Below are positions 11,491-24,621 of a stretch of 64,000 nucleotides of DNA, one piece after another. A model generated the notes under the pieces. The model was not told the origin of the DNA and ran no database searches. It saw only the letters and a program-made list of their open reading frames with translations. The number at the start of each line of letters is the position of its first letter. Positions within the stretch are counted from its first letter, which is position 1. This stretch comes from Branchiostoma belcheri (lineage: Eukaryota; Chordata; Leptocardii; Amphioxiformes; Branchiostomatidae): assembly GCF_001625305.1 (NCBI RefSeq), contig NW_017804464.1, positions 3,256,873 through 3,320,872 on the forward strand, given 5' to 3'. Position numbers and translations under genes: made by a program.

Positions 11491-12915
11491 ATTAGTACAC
11501 TTATAAAATGGGGGTGTTAAAAAGCTACTATACACCGCTATTTTACATAAAAATATGATTTATGTAGCGTGAAGCAGATCAACATTGTTAAATTTGTTAC
11601 TTAGAAATATTTACAATCTTTTTCTAAATATTTAACTTCCTTACTTGAAATATTTTGTTATTCTCAGTTCCCCCCCCGTTCAATAGTGGTTTCGTTCAAG
11701 CTATGAAAGTTAATACGAACTGCCACCTGACGAGAAGACTTCAAACTGCATTGCCACGTTCTCCCGACCTCTTGACTGAGTACTAGTAACATCCCTGTCT
11801 AAAAGACAGGGAAAGTGTTTTGCTAATTGCCTAGGTATATCAAGTGTAAACACCTTTCTTCTTGACTTGAAAAATGCTTAAAAATCAAATGGGTCATTCT
11901 GATCATCAGAATATATCAAACATCCCTTGGTACTCACCTCCTAAGTATTGTCTTCTAATAGATACACAGAGAAAAGAGTGAGAGAAAGAGTGAGATAGAG
12001 AGAGGGGAGGGAAGAAAGGGGCGGAGATATGTGGAAGGAAAGAGAGAAGGAGATAAACAGATCTAGACAGGAAGAGAGAAAGAAAAGGGTGAGAACTGGA
12101 TGCCGTCATGGCGGCTTACGTGAGTTCCATTTGCCGATGACGCGCTCTCCAGTTCCGGCGGGCACAATGCGGAGATTCCAGCGATGACAGAGGAGCTCAC
12201 GACCAAGGATTTACCGGGACAATGGCGCGGGTTTCCCTTACACGGTGGAACACACGTACTGCACTGTTTCAGTACGGGTTACTCACATGTACGGAAGGGT
12301 GTAGGGTTCTTGTTCTTAGAAGTCGTGGAGAAAAGTGAACTCTCTACAATTAAAGGTGAACAAACATCAGTCTTCACAGTTCCCTTATGTGACCCAAAAC
12401 ATGCAAGTGGTTCGTATGAGCCTTGTTTTGAGAATTTTGGAAATTGATGTGAGTTTATCATGAGTTTAAATGATCAACATTTGTAGCATTGAAAACAAGA
12501 CAAAGCAACACAATATAGTCAACCAGACGCACTGCAGAAACTTTTTTGCCAAGTTCACTCAACTTTGTCGCACTTATTTCATTTCTATCTCTTCCTTATG
12601 GTTTTGTGAGAGTAGTTGGTATGTCAAACGTCTGGTTCTCAGAGTAGGAAATGAAGTTAAACGTCGCCTGCTCCACCTGTCACTCAACGCACGAGTTCGG
12701 AATGCATTGTGGGTCAAGGTTACGTCAGAAGACACTTGTCTTTCACCCTGTCTGTTATTGTGGGACGTTCCCGGCATTTTTCAGCGATAGACGGTAACCC
12801 AAGCCGATAATTGGTCAAGCCGAAATGTCACCGGCCCCGCCGGCGAGTGAAGGGCGCACATCCCGCCGATATAGTCGGAATTCCGCGTCAACTAAAAGCG
12901 ACGTACGTCAAGCAT

Positions 12916-13116
12916 AGCCTCCACCAGGCCTTCCTACTGGGGTTCGGATCTTAGAATTCGGTAATAAGTTGACTTTAGGTGAAAACTGAAGTAAATTTCG
13001 CAGTTAATATCGCGGGAAAATCAACAGTACGTTGGCTTAACTCCCTAAGTCAATTATTCTCCCTATTGGCTAAATTTTACTTTTTTTGAACCCACGTTGT
13101 TAGTCTGGTCGAGGCT
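12916..13116. mobile_element. MITE, family A (AGCCTCCACCAGGCC ends), with 11-bp target duplication
   Basis: ACGTCAAGCAT is present at 12905-12915 and 13117-13127, flanking a 201-bp element. Its ends are AGCCTCCACCAGGCC and the complementary GGTCGAGGCT. Internal TATTCTCCCTATTGGC recurs in the other family A copies (28062-28260; 39421-39609 inverted; 14880-15295 inverted). It has no coding capacity. The 9-11 bp duplication and terminal inversion suggest a Mutator-like origin (inference). Confidence 0.85.
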
Positions 13117-13145
13117 ACGTCAAGCATTAAGAACGACGAAAGGAA

Positions 13146-13515
13146 CAGGCCTCGAAATTAAATTTTCTTCCTATTTTCGACCCCAGCACCGTCCCAAAAA
13201 TAAGATTTCAATTGTCCCGAAGTGAGGATGAACTGTCCCAAGTATTGTATGACTTCAACATGAAGTCAACTTTATTTTGCTTATGTTCACTCCCAGGCGC
13301 ACTGTAATTGCAAAGTAGACAGAAAATTCGGGGGGACTTTTTTTCTGATCCAAAGGCCGGGACGTATGCCTCATAAACAAATGAAGGGCTGACATTACGA
13401 TGTTGATTATTTTTTCTATTGTCCCAAAAATGTCCCAAAGTGTCTTTTTAGTTGTCCCAGCCTACATTTTAGTGGTCCGTGGCCATTGGACCACCTTTAA
13501 TTTCGAGCCCTGAAG
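13146..13515. mobile_element. Dispersed repeat with GGCCTCGAAATTAA inverted ends
   Basis: The stretch opens GGCCTCGAAATTAAATTTTC and closes TTAATTTCGAGCCC, an inverted repeat. Inside are many TGTCCCAA motifs and GTATTGTATGACTTCAAC. A partial second copy with the same order lies at 37043-37200 in the SLC35E1 intron. It is probably a non-autonomous DNA transposon. Confidence 0.65.
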
Positions 13516-14879
13516 GGAGCACTTTTACTGGTCTTCTGTGAGCGCATCATTGCTGAGCATGTTTAATGTTGTGTGGCGAGGATGAATGGAAGTGGAAAAT
13601 GTTATGACAAGGGCCATATGTCGCCGTCCCGCCGGCGCTGGACCATTCTAGTCAGCGCCGGTTCTGAGGGGATCTGCAGACGACGTTTTTGTGTCGGCTA
13701 CGTGCGGTTTCCACAGCGTGTCAGTTTAGCGCGCGGTATGAATACCGGAAAAGGAAATTGCGAACAGTTTAGGGAAGGAGGGATGTCGTTTGGGACTCTC
13801 AGAGGGTTTAGCGGTGTCCGTTTACAAACTGGAGTGGAAGTTGAGAATCGACATTACCCACATCCATGTCCAGACATCTGTTTCCAAAGCGGTCAAGTTT
13901 CAAATGTTGCAGAAATCTATCTAAACTCTGTACATAATGTGTTGCCAATCCAGTCCTCATCGGCCAATAGTGTTGTCACACATGTTGTCATTTTGCTCTT
14001 CTTTTTCTCAGTAAGACAAATAACACATTTACTGCGTTTAATACAGCCAGACTAAAACAAGCAAATGAAGAATGTATACCACTTTTTTATGCCAGGAAAC
14101 TTGGTAGAATCCAACGGTGTTACTTGTTATCTGATGACAGATATTATATTGAAAATTCTGTTGCGATCGATCCTTCAACACGAAGAAGTGACTGGATCTA
14201 GGAAATACCAAAACTGGCGACTGAAATCTTTATAATGGGCATGGGCGGATTTTGCCTTTACAGTTGACGACAAGAATTAACTTAATGCCATGTATGAAAA
14301 AACAAGTATTTGCTGTTTTTTATTCTTTTTGATAACTCTTTTGTACAGTGGTTTTGCGATCAGGTCTGAATAGCTAGTTCTGTAAGATCTCTACAATATA
14401 TATATTGCCATTTTATAAACTTTGCAAAAAACGCAGATTCAGTAAAAATACTGCTGCATATAATGTTCTTTTACTTTACATGCCAATGCATGAAAAGATG
14501 GTGAAAAGAATCAACAGAAAAAATCAACAGTTAACAATGGGTGATGTTTACGTTTACATGTAGTTATGTTCCTCCTCCCTCATTAATTTGATCTCAATCA
14601 ACGCCTGCCTATAATCCCACGTAAGTCGGAAGAAGTGATCGGTATCTCACGTGAAGTGAAGATTTGGGCGTTTGTTTTATTCTGGTAATTCTGCAAGCCA
14701 CCCTCTACTCGCTATCAGTGTTCTGAAGAGGTGCTTCATTAGTGCAGTAGTCATTGTGGGATCTCTCCAACACGATAACACATTGCTGATAAACCCACGG
14801 TGTTGGTAAACAAATTATCGACAAGGACAACAGTTTACGCGCAGAACGTGTTTGTTATTTACCGATTTGCTTAACTACT

Positions 14880-15295
14880 GTGCTCTCCACCAGACCAACA
14901 ACGTGAATTCAAAAACAGTAAAGTTTAGCCAAATAGGTAGAATGATTAACCCGGGGAGTTAATTTAGCAAGCCTCTACCAGGCTTCGGGGGTGGCTGGAA
15001 AGAGTAGAAATTGGCCAAATAGAGAGATAACATGCCAGGGGAGTTGCATTGGTTCGCTAGAGAGTACAGTTTGCCGCACCCAATTGTTATCTCTCTATTT
15101 GTCCAATTTCTACTCTTTCCAGCTGCCTCCCGAAGCCTGGTAGAGGCTAGAGTTTAGCCACTGATTTAATTTACCCTCGCAGTTTCCGAGGGGGAAATTA
15201 ACCCTCCTATGGACTGACTCTCTTGAACAATTGTTTTCCATTTCTTTGCCAAATTTTACGATCCGTACCCCCGTAGGAAGGTCTAGCAGAGGCTA
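14880..15295. mobile_element. Family A MITE, inverted, split by a nested family B MITE
   Basis: The left end (GCTCTCCACCAGACCAACAA) and right end (CCCGTAGGAAGGTCTAGCAG followed by AGGCTACG) match the reverse complement of the 12916-13116 element. Its centre is interrupted by a complete family B element at 14970-15148. No clear target duplication of the outer element was seen. Confidence 0.65.
14970..15148. mobile_element. Family B MITE (AGCCTCTACCAGGCTTCGGG ends), nested
   Basis: The perfect 20-bp terminal inverted repeat AGCCTCTACCAGGCTTCGGG / CCCGAAGCCTGGTAGAGGCT continues inward as a long imperfect arm. GGCTGGAAAGAGTAGAAATT pairs with AATTTCTACTCTTTCCAGC, and AATAGAGAGATAACA pairs with TGTTATCTCTCTATT. 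Only a short TTTAGC is shared by both flanks. Confidence 0.85.
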
Positions 15296-17922
15296 CGTTT
15301 GGAGAGGGTTGCGAAAAAAGCTACAACGCGGTACACAACATAATCTCAGTTTCAGCATACTTCTTTTACATCAGCAGCAAAATAATTTTCGTTAAACCTC
15401 TGAAGGTTGGATAGCGGAAAAACTACTTGTACACCAAAACGGGTGAGAAAATACACAGCTTATAATGAAGAATCATAAAACACTCTACAGCCAATCATTT
15501 CTCTCTGATTCGTACACTTGATCGTGCAAATTCTACCGATGAAAACAGTTCTAACGTTGAACACAAAAAAACTCTAATTTCTTAACCACTAAGACTCAAT
15601 ACACGCTCCTGTATACAACAGATTCTACCTGTAAGCTTCTGTTTTTCACACCTGTTCTACAGTCTTTTCACGGATTTACGTAAGCAGATTGGAACACATA
15701 AAGTGCAATATTGGCGCTTGGGTCGCCGTTTTTATATCATACGTGGAAATAAAAGAAAAGACATCCATGCAGCGTTAATTTTCTCTATCGAAAAAAAAAC
15801 GGATTTTATTCTACACACTCAATTAAGGAATGTTTGTCTGGTTCATTTTTCCAGAAAGAACGTACACTATGGACAGAATTTACTTGTAATTACTTGTATA
15901 TACCAGAGAAATGTCAATGCCCTTCTCGATGAAGAAATTTAATAATCAATGGGTAATAGCTTTAACGTCTCGTCCTGTTGACTGCAGTCCCTTCCATTTC
16001 ACATCGGGTGAGAGAAAACAGGTTACAACAGAAGTACAATAGATCGTGCACGATACAGTCGTGTGTTTTCTATATGTATGTATATTCTAACTTGCTGGTG
16101 GGTTTTCCTCAGTTTCAGGGTTAGCTATAGACTATTTCAAGTACAGCGTGTTCGTTATGCATTGTTATATACGGTGTCCGGTCGGTTGTTAATGAATATA
16201 TAGATCCACCTGTTCCATCTTCCCACATGTACACTCCACAAGTACGACGTTACGGTAAACGGACGAGCCTTCTATGTGTCTATGTGAAAATATAAAAAAA
16301 CGTGTATAGTCTAAATGTGAGGAAATCGCACCCGTGTCTTTCATACCGTCGACGAGAATTGTAAGTGCACAGGACGACCTGTCGCTACACGTACTTATGT
16401 CAAAACACTCGAAGAGTATGCCGTATATAATATTACAACTACGTAAAAGACCAATTTCAAGTTAAAGTGAATTGTCCCTCCACAAAACTATAGTCTTGCC
16501 ACCTTCAGAGTTTGAATTCAAACTTCTGCCTGGACGTTTTTCGTGTAAAGTGAAGAGAGTTATGATTCTAGCGTTGAATCTAGGGGCAGAAAGTCTGTTC
16601 ATGCAACTTTATTTTATGCATGTTTTCCTCTATAATGTTTTATCTCACCTAAACCCAGGTATAAAATCGTCTGATCTAGATCTGAAACGACAATTGTTGT
16701 GAAAAAGTCGGGAGGCATGTCAATTCAATTCAGATATATGCAGTGGAAAATTACATCGCTAAACGCGTACGTGGAAAACCATAGTATGGTCACCGAGGTT
16801 TGAGGCTAGGTTTCCTCGGTACTGTACGCTTCTATCTCCGCCTTGCCAACTTAGCCCATTCCGTTGAATCTTGCCTGCCTAAATTCAGGATAGCTGTGGC
16901 AAAGAGCTGGCCTGTGAAGACCCTGACAACAGTCTGAATTCCAGGTTACTAGTAGTAAAAAACCACGAATGAAACCACAAAAATCATACATGCACATCCG
17001 CAACCGGTCTCTCTATTTATTCAATTAACCAGTAGTTGTATACATATAAAATGACCGTAAGAATGACACTTTTACACATAGCGTCAACAAGTTAGAACTG
17101 TTGTACCGACTGCAATAGAATTTGCTCGCTAAAGCCGATCCATTTGTAAACTGTTCCATCCCAAACATAGCAATTTAAACTATGCCTTTAAACGTAACAA
17201 CGACCTAGCTATTACCAACACAGAAGGGAAACACAGTTCCCTGTAAATACATGAGAAAGAAAACATACAAAATCAGCACTTTGGAGATTTTTAAAGACTT
17301 TATTTAACAACTTTGAAATGTCTTGCGGTAGAGATATCGCCTTTTTTTACTAAAATCTCGAAGGCAATTTTACTGAAATTGTGCGTCATTTGTTAGCATG
17401 ACGATCTTTCTCTTACTGTGTTTTTATTACAAACACATTTATTACAGTTTTTTTACATATTACTTACTTGTATTTCAACACTAACAATTGATAGATCGAG
17501 TTTTGGTTGGAACCAAGAAACACATCATTGGATTCTGTCCTGCTTTCAAATTCTACTTGCAGTAAACCTAAGAAACCTAAGAGTTATAAGTTCAAATTGT
17601 TATGTTAAACTTAAACTATACTGTATGAAATCCACACATGGGAACTTAGAAACTAAACGGGAAAAAACATCCATAGCATAGTCATGCCATCAAAGTTACG
17701 CTGCCGAAAAAGGAAGGATTCATTTATACTACAAATGTACATATAACAAATTAAAAGAAGTACTAGAAATTGGCCACAGACATGATCTCTAGTCATGGAA
17801 TATTTCTCTTTAATACTGCAGATTTTTTCTCACCAAGGTGACTCTTAAAAAACACGTTTCTGATCAAGTACAACCATTTACAAATATCGTAAGTATTCCG
17901 CAAGACATTGACTGCTTCATTA

Positions 17923-18135
17923 TATAGCTGAATGAAATTTCAACAAGTTTGCAAAGGTTTCTGGCATGAACTAACCTATCTTTTGTTATATTTTCAACAA
18001 CTGTACAGCGACATATTCACCATCATTTATCGTATAGCTGAATAAGATTTCAACAAGTTTGTAAACGTTTCGGACGTACAACAACCTATATTTTGTTAAA
18101 TTTTCATCAAAGCACGGTGACATATTCACCACGTG
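17923..18135. repeat. 110-bp tandem duplication
   Basis: Two diverged copies begin at 17923 and 18033, each starting TATAGCTGAAT.A.ATTTCA ACAAGTTTG and ending GCGACATATTCACCA or GTGACATATTCACCA. No coding potential is seen. Confidence 0.75.
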
Positions 18136-18284
18136 CAAAAGAACACGTACCTACCACTGAATTCTGTGGATCACTTGTCATAAATGAAACAAGGGTTCAC
18201 GTCCACACACACGTATGAATGGTTTAACACCTGTTGGTACTATTCAAACTATTTTGTGTTCCTGTTTTGAAAGAGATCAGTTTC

Positions 18285-18810
18285 GTGTTTTGTGAAGCAG
18301 TACGACAGGGTCACTTCCTGACACGTCAGACTTTTAGTACACGTCCGGAAAATTTGGCAGCCACAGAAACAAAAAATTTCTCAGAGAATCTTGCAAAATT
18401 AGTCATTTATTTTTTTTTCTCGTCCAAAAGAAGAACAGTTCTAATGCGATTTTTTGTGAAGTAGTACGATATGGCTACTTCTTGATACGTCATAACTTTT
18501 AGAACACGTCCGGAAAATTTGGCAGCCACAGAAACAAAGATTTTTCAGAGAATCTTCCAGAATTACCCATTTATTTTTCTCATCCAAGAAAAGAACAATT
18601 TATAACAGATCCGGAAAATTTCGCAGCCACAGAAACAGATTTAAATTTCTTAGAGAATCTTCCAGAATTACTCATTAATTTTTTTCTCATCCAAAAAAGG
18701 AACAATTCATAACAGATCTGGAAAATTTGGCAACCACAAAAAGAAAGATTACTCAAAGAATCTTCCAGAATTACTCATTTATTTGTTTTTCTCATCCAAA
18801 AAAAGAACAA
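18285..18810. repeat. Satellite-like array of diverged ~105-165 bp repeats
   Basis: The block TCCGGAAAATTTGGCAGCCA followed by CAGAAACAAA recurs near 18340, 18508, 18610 and 18716. Each is followed by AGAGAATCTTCCAGAATTAC, TCATTTATTT and a CATCCAAAA..AGAACAATT block. The first two units also share a longer leader (GTGAAGCAGTACGAC / GTGAAGTAGTACGAT). Confidence 0.8.
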
Positions 18811-19531
18811 TTTTATGGCACCACAAGGGGCCAGTAAGACGAGATATAATTTGTATCTTTTGCCTCATCACTTAAGATATATTCTGGTAAATTAATAAGG
18901 TTTTAAGGCAATAGGGGGGCGAGAACCTGTTTAAATGACGACTTGGTTTTACGAAAGCAGCAATTCCTACAAAAACATAACATCATATTTACAACATTAC
19001 TTTGCATAGATACTGGTCACTTTTAAACACTGCACAAAACTGTACGCAGAACAAATATCGACTCAACATAATCTTACAAATACATGAAAACACACATTGA
19101 TAATAAATATCTGGAAAAACATACTGCAATAATAATTTTAACGTAATTAAAATCTATCATTCTAGCACAAAATGTACAACCAACCTCTATAACAATTTCG
19201 CCATCGGATCTTTCTATATTGCAGAATCAAAATCTCAGGACTCCATCTTAAAACTTCTTCGATTGTCCTTAATATGTAAGATAATGACTGTGAAATCTCA
19301 GGGCAAAAATGGAGTCTTATGTTCTGGAATTCTATATATTGTAGTTCTTAAAATGTTCTGTAATAAGTCATCTTGAAGTAAGATATAAGAAGTACTGCAG
19401 GCTTTGATTCTAAGATATGCCGGTGCATCTTTACAGGGACCGAAACCTGGTCTTGGTACCTGCAAGGTTTGATTCTTAAGTCTTGGTGATCTATAGAAGA
19501 AGTTCTTGGTGTAGATAAGTCAGTGTCCGTG

Positions 19532-19800
19532 TCATATCGGGGAGACGTACCGTTCTAAGTTGTAGGCCTGCTGCCGCATGTAGTTCCCGTTCAGTTGGCT
19601 CCGGACAGGTCGTCGGAGATNNNNNNNNNNNNNNNNNNNNTCCGAGAGCGGATCCTGCGGTGGGCGGTTCTCGGTGACACACGCGGGTGTCTCCGCCGCG
19701 TCGCACTTGGTCTCCGCGGTCATGCTGTTGCTGGTATACGGGGTTGGTTCTCTCTGTTGGACCACAACGTGGCTTTGTAGTGTTTTCCCCCAGTCAGAGT
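19532..19800 (-). CDS. Possible minus-strand coding exon, broken by the assembly gap
   Basis: Minus-strand frame reading ...WGKTLQSHVVVQQREPT, then PYTSNSMTAETKCDAAE and a Pro-rich stretch before the 20 N. After the gap one frame ends SQLNGNYMRQQAYNLERYVS plus two residues and a stop at 19532. Composition is more protein-like than the surroundings. The residues NYMRQQAYNLERY weakly recall the SLC35E1 C-terminus, and that transporter's 5' exons lie on the same strand. An alternative SLC35E1 terminal exon is therefore possible, but no in-phase acceptor with a good pyrimidine tract was found. The true gap length is unknown, so continuity of frame across it is not established. Confidence 0.28.
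19621..19640. other. Assembly gap (20 N)
   Basis: Twenty N characters. A round-number run like this is usually a placeholder, so the true missing length is unknown. The flanks are GC-rich and may be coding on the minus strand. Confidence 0.98.
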
Positions 19801-22649
19801 GTTGACGGTCTGATTCTTCTCAACGAGACAGGTGAAGTCCCTCTCCACACACACGCACAGGTACAGGTGAGGAGTACGGGACAGGTAACGGTCCCGCGGC
19901 ACAGGTACGTGATAATGCGATCCGCCAGGGCACTTCCCGCGTGCTTTATACCCGGTCCGACCTGGAGCCGGGAGCAAATCTGGCGCCAGCTCGTTGTGAG
20001 AGGGATCTCAAGCGTCATGAGAAGCCCTGGCCTATTGTGCCCACCCACTGTGCACTCATTGTTCGACCTCAGCCTCCAACCAAAGCTTCCCAAGCCGTAT
20101 CACTTACACCCCGCACATTAAGCGCATCACCGCTTAGCTTAATTTTTTCTTCTCTCAGGTAAAAAAAATGCCGGGGTGATATCTGATCGTTTCCACCCCA
20201 ATGTCACAGACGGAAGCGCTGGGATTTTTCTCCGCCAGGATCGCACGCGAACGTTATTGGTTATCTTTGTGCGCTGTAACAACAAGCAAACGCAAACGGA
20301 CAATCAATTACCAACAATTAGCGATTAAGGGAGAAGGCAGGGGCGGGCAGCCGTCGGTGGGCTCGACTCACTCTAGAACACAGCAACAAGAAAAACTATC
20401 ATTCCTTCCTCAACGTACGACATTTACGAAAAAAAAGACGTATATACGAAAATTTTGACTTCTTTTTAAAACCAGGAGCATGACTGTATCGTTGGAGGTA
20501 CTGTTACTTCCCCACACATTTGCACACTTGTCGACACTCCCGCCCTATTTGTCGACAGAACACGACACCGCACTGAAACAACGGGCAATGATAGCGACGA
20601 CACTGTGTTGACATGTTCCAACATAGCCAAACAAATATGGTGAAGAGGACGATATGTTATGGGGCGGGGGACCTAGTTCAGTTGGGACCATCTTTTGAGT
20701 TTCTAAAGTCGCTATAGTTTGACTTTTTCTAGCGTTTCTTGACTAGGAGTTGATACTTTTTGTTGGAAAATTTTCCGAAAAATTCTGACGGAAAAGGAAA
20801 AGATTAAAAAATGCTGTAGTGTTTTCAGCATGTAAAAAAAGATCGTCGGACTTAGTTGTCTTGCTATCGGGCACGGTAAACATGTAAAACCAACGGGCCG
20901 GAGTGAGAATGTTGTCGGTGGTCTAATGGCGTGTGGCGAGGCGAGCGGCCGGCACAACACGCGGTGACGCCGGGGTATGCGGACGGGGGAAACGTTACAA
21001 ATGTGGCGAGAAGGAAACAACACTAATGTACCAACAACGCCGGGTGTATATATAGGATGTTCGTCTGTTGTGGTGCGCAAGATACAGTGCTAAACCGACT
21101 AAAGAAAGAAGATATTTTTATCCATGCAGAAATAGCGATGTTCTAGACTGTGCGAATGACGTCTTTTCGTTTCCTTCTCTAAAGAGTCAGAAAAAGTATT
21201 GTATTTTTTTCAACAAAGTTTGGTTAGAATTAGTTGCTCCACTGTGTATTGTTCTTGCAATTCGGAGAAAGAAAATTTCGCTTCCCCTGACTCTCTAGTC
21301 TAGGCTACGCTGAATTTTCCGTTAGATTTTTTTTTATCATTAACAATAAATGGCAGTGGATATTAGCCATTTACATAGTGTTATGAATTTAAGGGTGACA
21401 TAAGAGGTGACATTACATTCTTTATGTCTTTTTTTTCAAGTGCGTTTTTTGCCTGTAATTCAGGGTTTCGAAATTTACGAAAACAACACCGCCGAAATAG
21501 TCGTTTGCGATTCCCTCGTTTTACTAACTCTTGATTCAGAAGAAAGTTAACGTAAAAATTATGTAATTTTACTTGGCTGCCAAACATAACTATAATGTAC
21601 ATACCATTAAGCACGTTTTGCCCGTGGAACAAGTATCTTTAGTTTATTTAGTTCATTCTATCTTGACCTGTACTTGGCACGTACGGGCCAATACGGTACA
21701 AAAAAGGGTCAGTGCTCTGTAAAATACAACCTTTCCAAGTCCCACCCACCCACGACTCTTCACTGTGAGTACGGCATGCTGAAGTTTTTCTCACACAGGT
21801 GTTCCACCCCCCTAATGGTAATCTGACCCCCCTCTACATACCAACCCCCCTGGCAACACCCCCTTCTCGATCTCACGTCACTCTCCTAACAAACTTGTGT
21901 GTCTATTATAACTCCCCACTCCGTATCGGTCCTCCAAATCTTTTCACGAAATTACCCGCGAGGTGAGACGGAAAAGTGGCCGGAGAAGTGGCCGTTCCTC
22001 GCCGCTAGTGACGTGCTAGTTGTTCGGCCCGACTGGCCGGGAACAAAACGGTCTCCAACGCGGACACGACGACTTTACGTTCCAAGTTTACCATTTATTG
22101 TCCCCGTATCCCCACTCCAGACTTCTTATTCCCTCCATTTCCCCTGCATAAGAGCCATTAAGGGCAGCATCTACCCCGCCTAAATTATGTGGAGAGGCAC
22201 TTCAGCGTCGATTTAGATCCATTCTCGTCACGATTTACACGCTTTTCCTTTCTAGGACACTCCTCGAGCAGCGACGAAAAACACAGCGTGTTGCGATAGA
22301 AACACACAGACAGCGTTTCACACATGTCAGAATGGCTATGTTTGTACACACGCCGCTATTTTGTCACAGTTCATACAGAATGAGACATTTTTCAACAATG
22401 GCTTGGCAAAGCGGACAACGCTAGAGAAACACCGTAACATTCTACGTACACCAACTAGACACATACGTAAATAGGGAAATACAGAGTTTATACGTCCTTC
22501 GCAATAAAACAAAAATCGGTTTAGGAAGTCTTAATCAAGTCAATACCTGGCTAAAATAAACCGATTATTTTTCTATCAACATAATGACGCCGCTGTTTTG
22601 GATACAACCCGTTGTGGTCCTATTATTGCAAGCAGTATTTTGTCCGGGG

Positions 22650-22872
22650 CGCTATCCCATTAATTCACCACATAGAGAAATTCTGAATCTCCTGGTAAAT
22701 TAATGGGATAACAGGATGCTATCCCCACTAATTCACCAAATAGACTGTTTAGAGTGCTGTAACTCTTGGTAGTATAAAGGGATAGAATTTTCTACCTATA
22801 GCTATCCCATGTAAAAGTAGTTAGCACGTTTTTAGAGACAATACTTTTCAGTACTAAATAAATGGGATAAAT
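22650..22872. repeat. Three adjacent palindromes with GCTATCCCATTA-type arms
   Basis: Unit 1 (about 22650-22710) has arms GCTATCCCATTAATTCACC and GGTAAATTAATGGGATA. Unit 2 (about 22713-22785) begins GCTATCCCCACTAATTCACC and ends AAAGGGATAG. Unit 3 (about 22798-22872) begins GCTATCCCATGTAAAA and ends AAATGGGATAA. Each could fold into a hairpin. No coding frame is present. Confidence 0.7.
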
Positions 22873-24621
22873 AATCAAAGCTCTATTCGATCCCAATCTA
22901 GTTTCCCATCGGAAAACGGCCAGGAGTAAGACACGGGAGCGACACAGGGATTCACCCGTGCAATGAGTCGACACGCAGACGTTGTATTCTGGAGTTTCTC
23001 AGCATTCTTCTCATTTTTACCAAGTACGGTCAGATGTGAAATTAGGAAACAAGAAATTAGCGGCTCAGAACAAAAATGGGAGTGGTGGATACAGCCAGTT
23101 CCGAAGCCTAGTAGAGGCTAAAAATTACAGCAAGTGACACCTATGGATTTTACAATTGTCGATGTCAGATACTTCTCAGTTCTGTAGATTAACTACAGCG
23201 CAATTCTGGGAAAAACTGAAACAAGCAAAGCGTCAATGTGCTGAACTTGTGCTGTCTTCGTACGATGTGCAACATGACGACATTCGGTTGTATGTTCTTT
23301 ATACTTTTCTTAAATTGGTGCAACAGAATCTCGAAGAAACATGCTGTACATAACTTTTGAGTATTGTTTTGATGCATGATTCACTTTAAAACGCCCCATA
23401 CGAACAAAAAAGATATACTACACAAGATTTGAAAAATCAACATCAACACACGAAATCTAAAAGAAAGACAAAGCTAGCAGCTTATGTCTGAGGAAATAAA
23501 AGTGCACAGATACAAACATGTGGTGAAGATTTCTATTACAGTATACACAACATGTTATCCCTCTAGTTTTTACATACAGCAAAGAATTCTGACAACTCCG
23601 GATAAAATGTCAATTTGGTCGTATTTTATACAGGTCTGTACACTTCAATTATTAGCCATTGTTCCGCAATGATATGTGGACTAGTTTCCTCATTCAGCCA
23701 CAAGAACCGTTTGCTATCATACAAATTTAAACACAAAAATAAATCTGACCCATAGGAAGGGCCTCTTTCACCTCTTTCTATACAAGTAACGAGGAAGAAC
23801 ATGTTCGATTTTGTTCTGCAATCGTCGATTTTTCTTACATTATAAGTCACAATTTTTGTTCAAATCGCAGTGCATAACCTCGGCACAATGCGTTTACACA
23901 TATTTCCTATTTTCCTGCAATAGGTCATGTTTTGTACCGTAAATAGCTAATTTTATATTGGTTAGAAATACGAAGGTATACGGACTGAACACGCGTACGT
24001 GCTTTGATTTTTTGGCGACGCTACTGGAGTGGAGCCTTTAACTGTGGTACAGCGGCGACAGTATGTTTCAAACGGTGTAGAGTTTATGGCTCAGCCGCAT
24101 AACGTTAACAATGCATTGCGTTACTTACGTTCTTTTATTATTGCATTTACCAGGAAAGAGGCTTTCGCATATTGCTATATGTGATTAAAACATTATACCA
24201 GATCGGAAGCAGCACTTAGTCCCATTATTGTAGTTTGCACATTTTGAATGGTTGTCTTTTCGACCGGTGTCCAAGATTATACACATTATTCCTTGCGTTA
24301 TTTTCCCACTTACTCTACAAACTGTACACGACACATGGACAAGAAATAAACAGAATAAAACACACAAGATGAAAAGAAACAACTACTACTACACGTCGAG
24401 GAAAATAAAATAAAATAAATAAAAGACGCAACGTTGCCATTCAAAAGTCGTTACTTGCAGTTGAAATGTTACTATTTTAATCACGAGGTAAGTAAAATCA
24501 AGATGAATTTGAAAATAAGAATAAAATAAAAGCAATTTTAGTCATGTCATGTCACAGAGGTTTCACGGTGATGGTTTTCTATCTTAGCAACATACTTTGA
24601 CTCAATGACCACACTACCGTT

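Noticed and set aside
13573-14055. 160-codon plus-strand frame
   Set aside because: No splice or start support, low-complexity composition, no recognisable motif; probably chance.
22650-22872. CRISPR-like array
   Set aside because: The units are palindromes with diverged arms and no constant repeat/unique spacer pattern, and the genome is eukaryotic.
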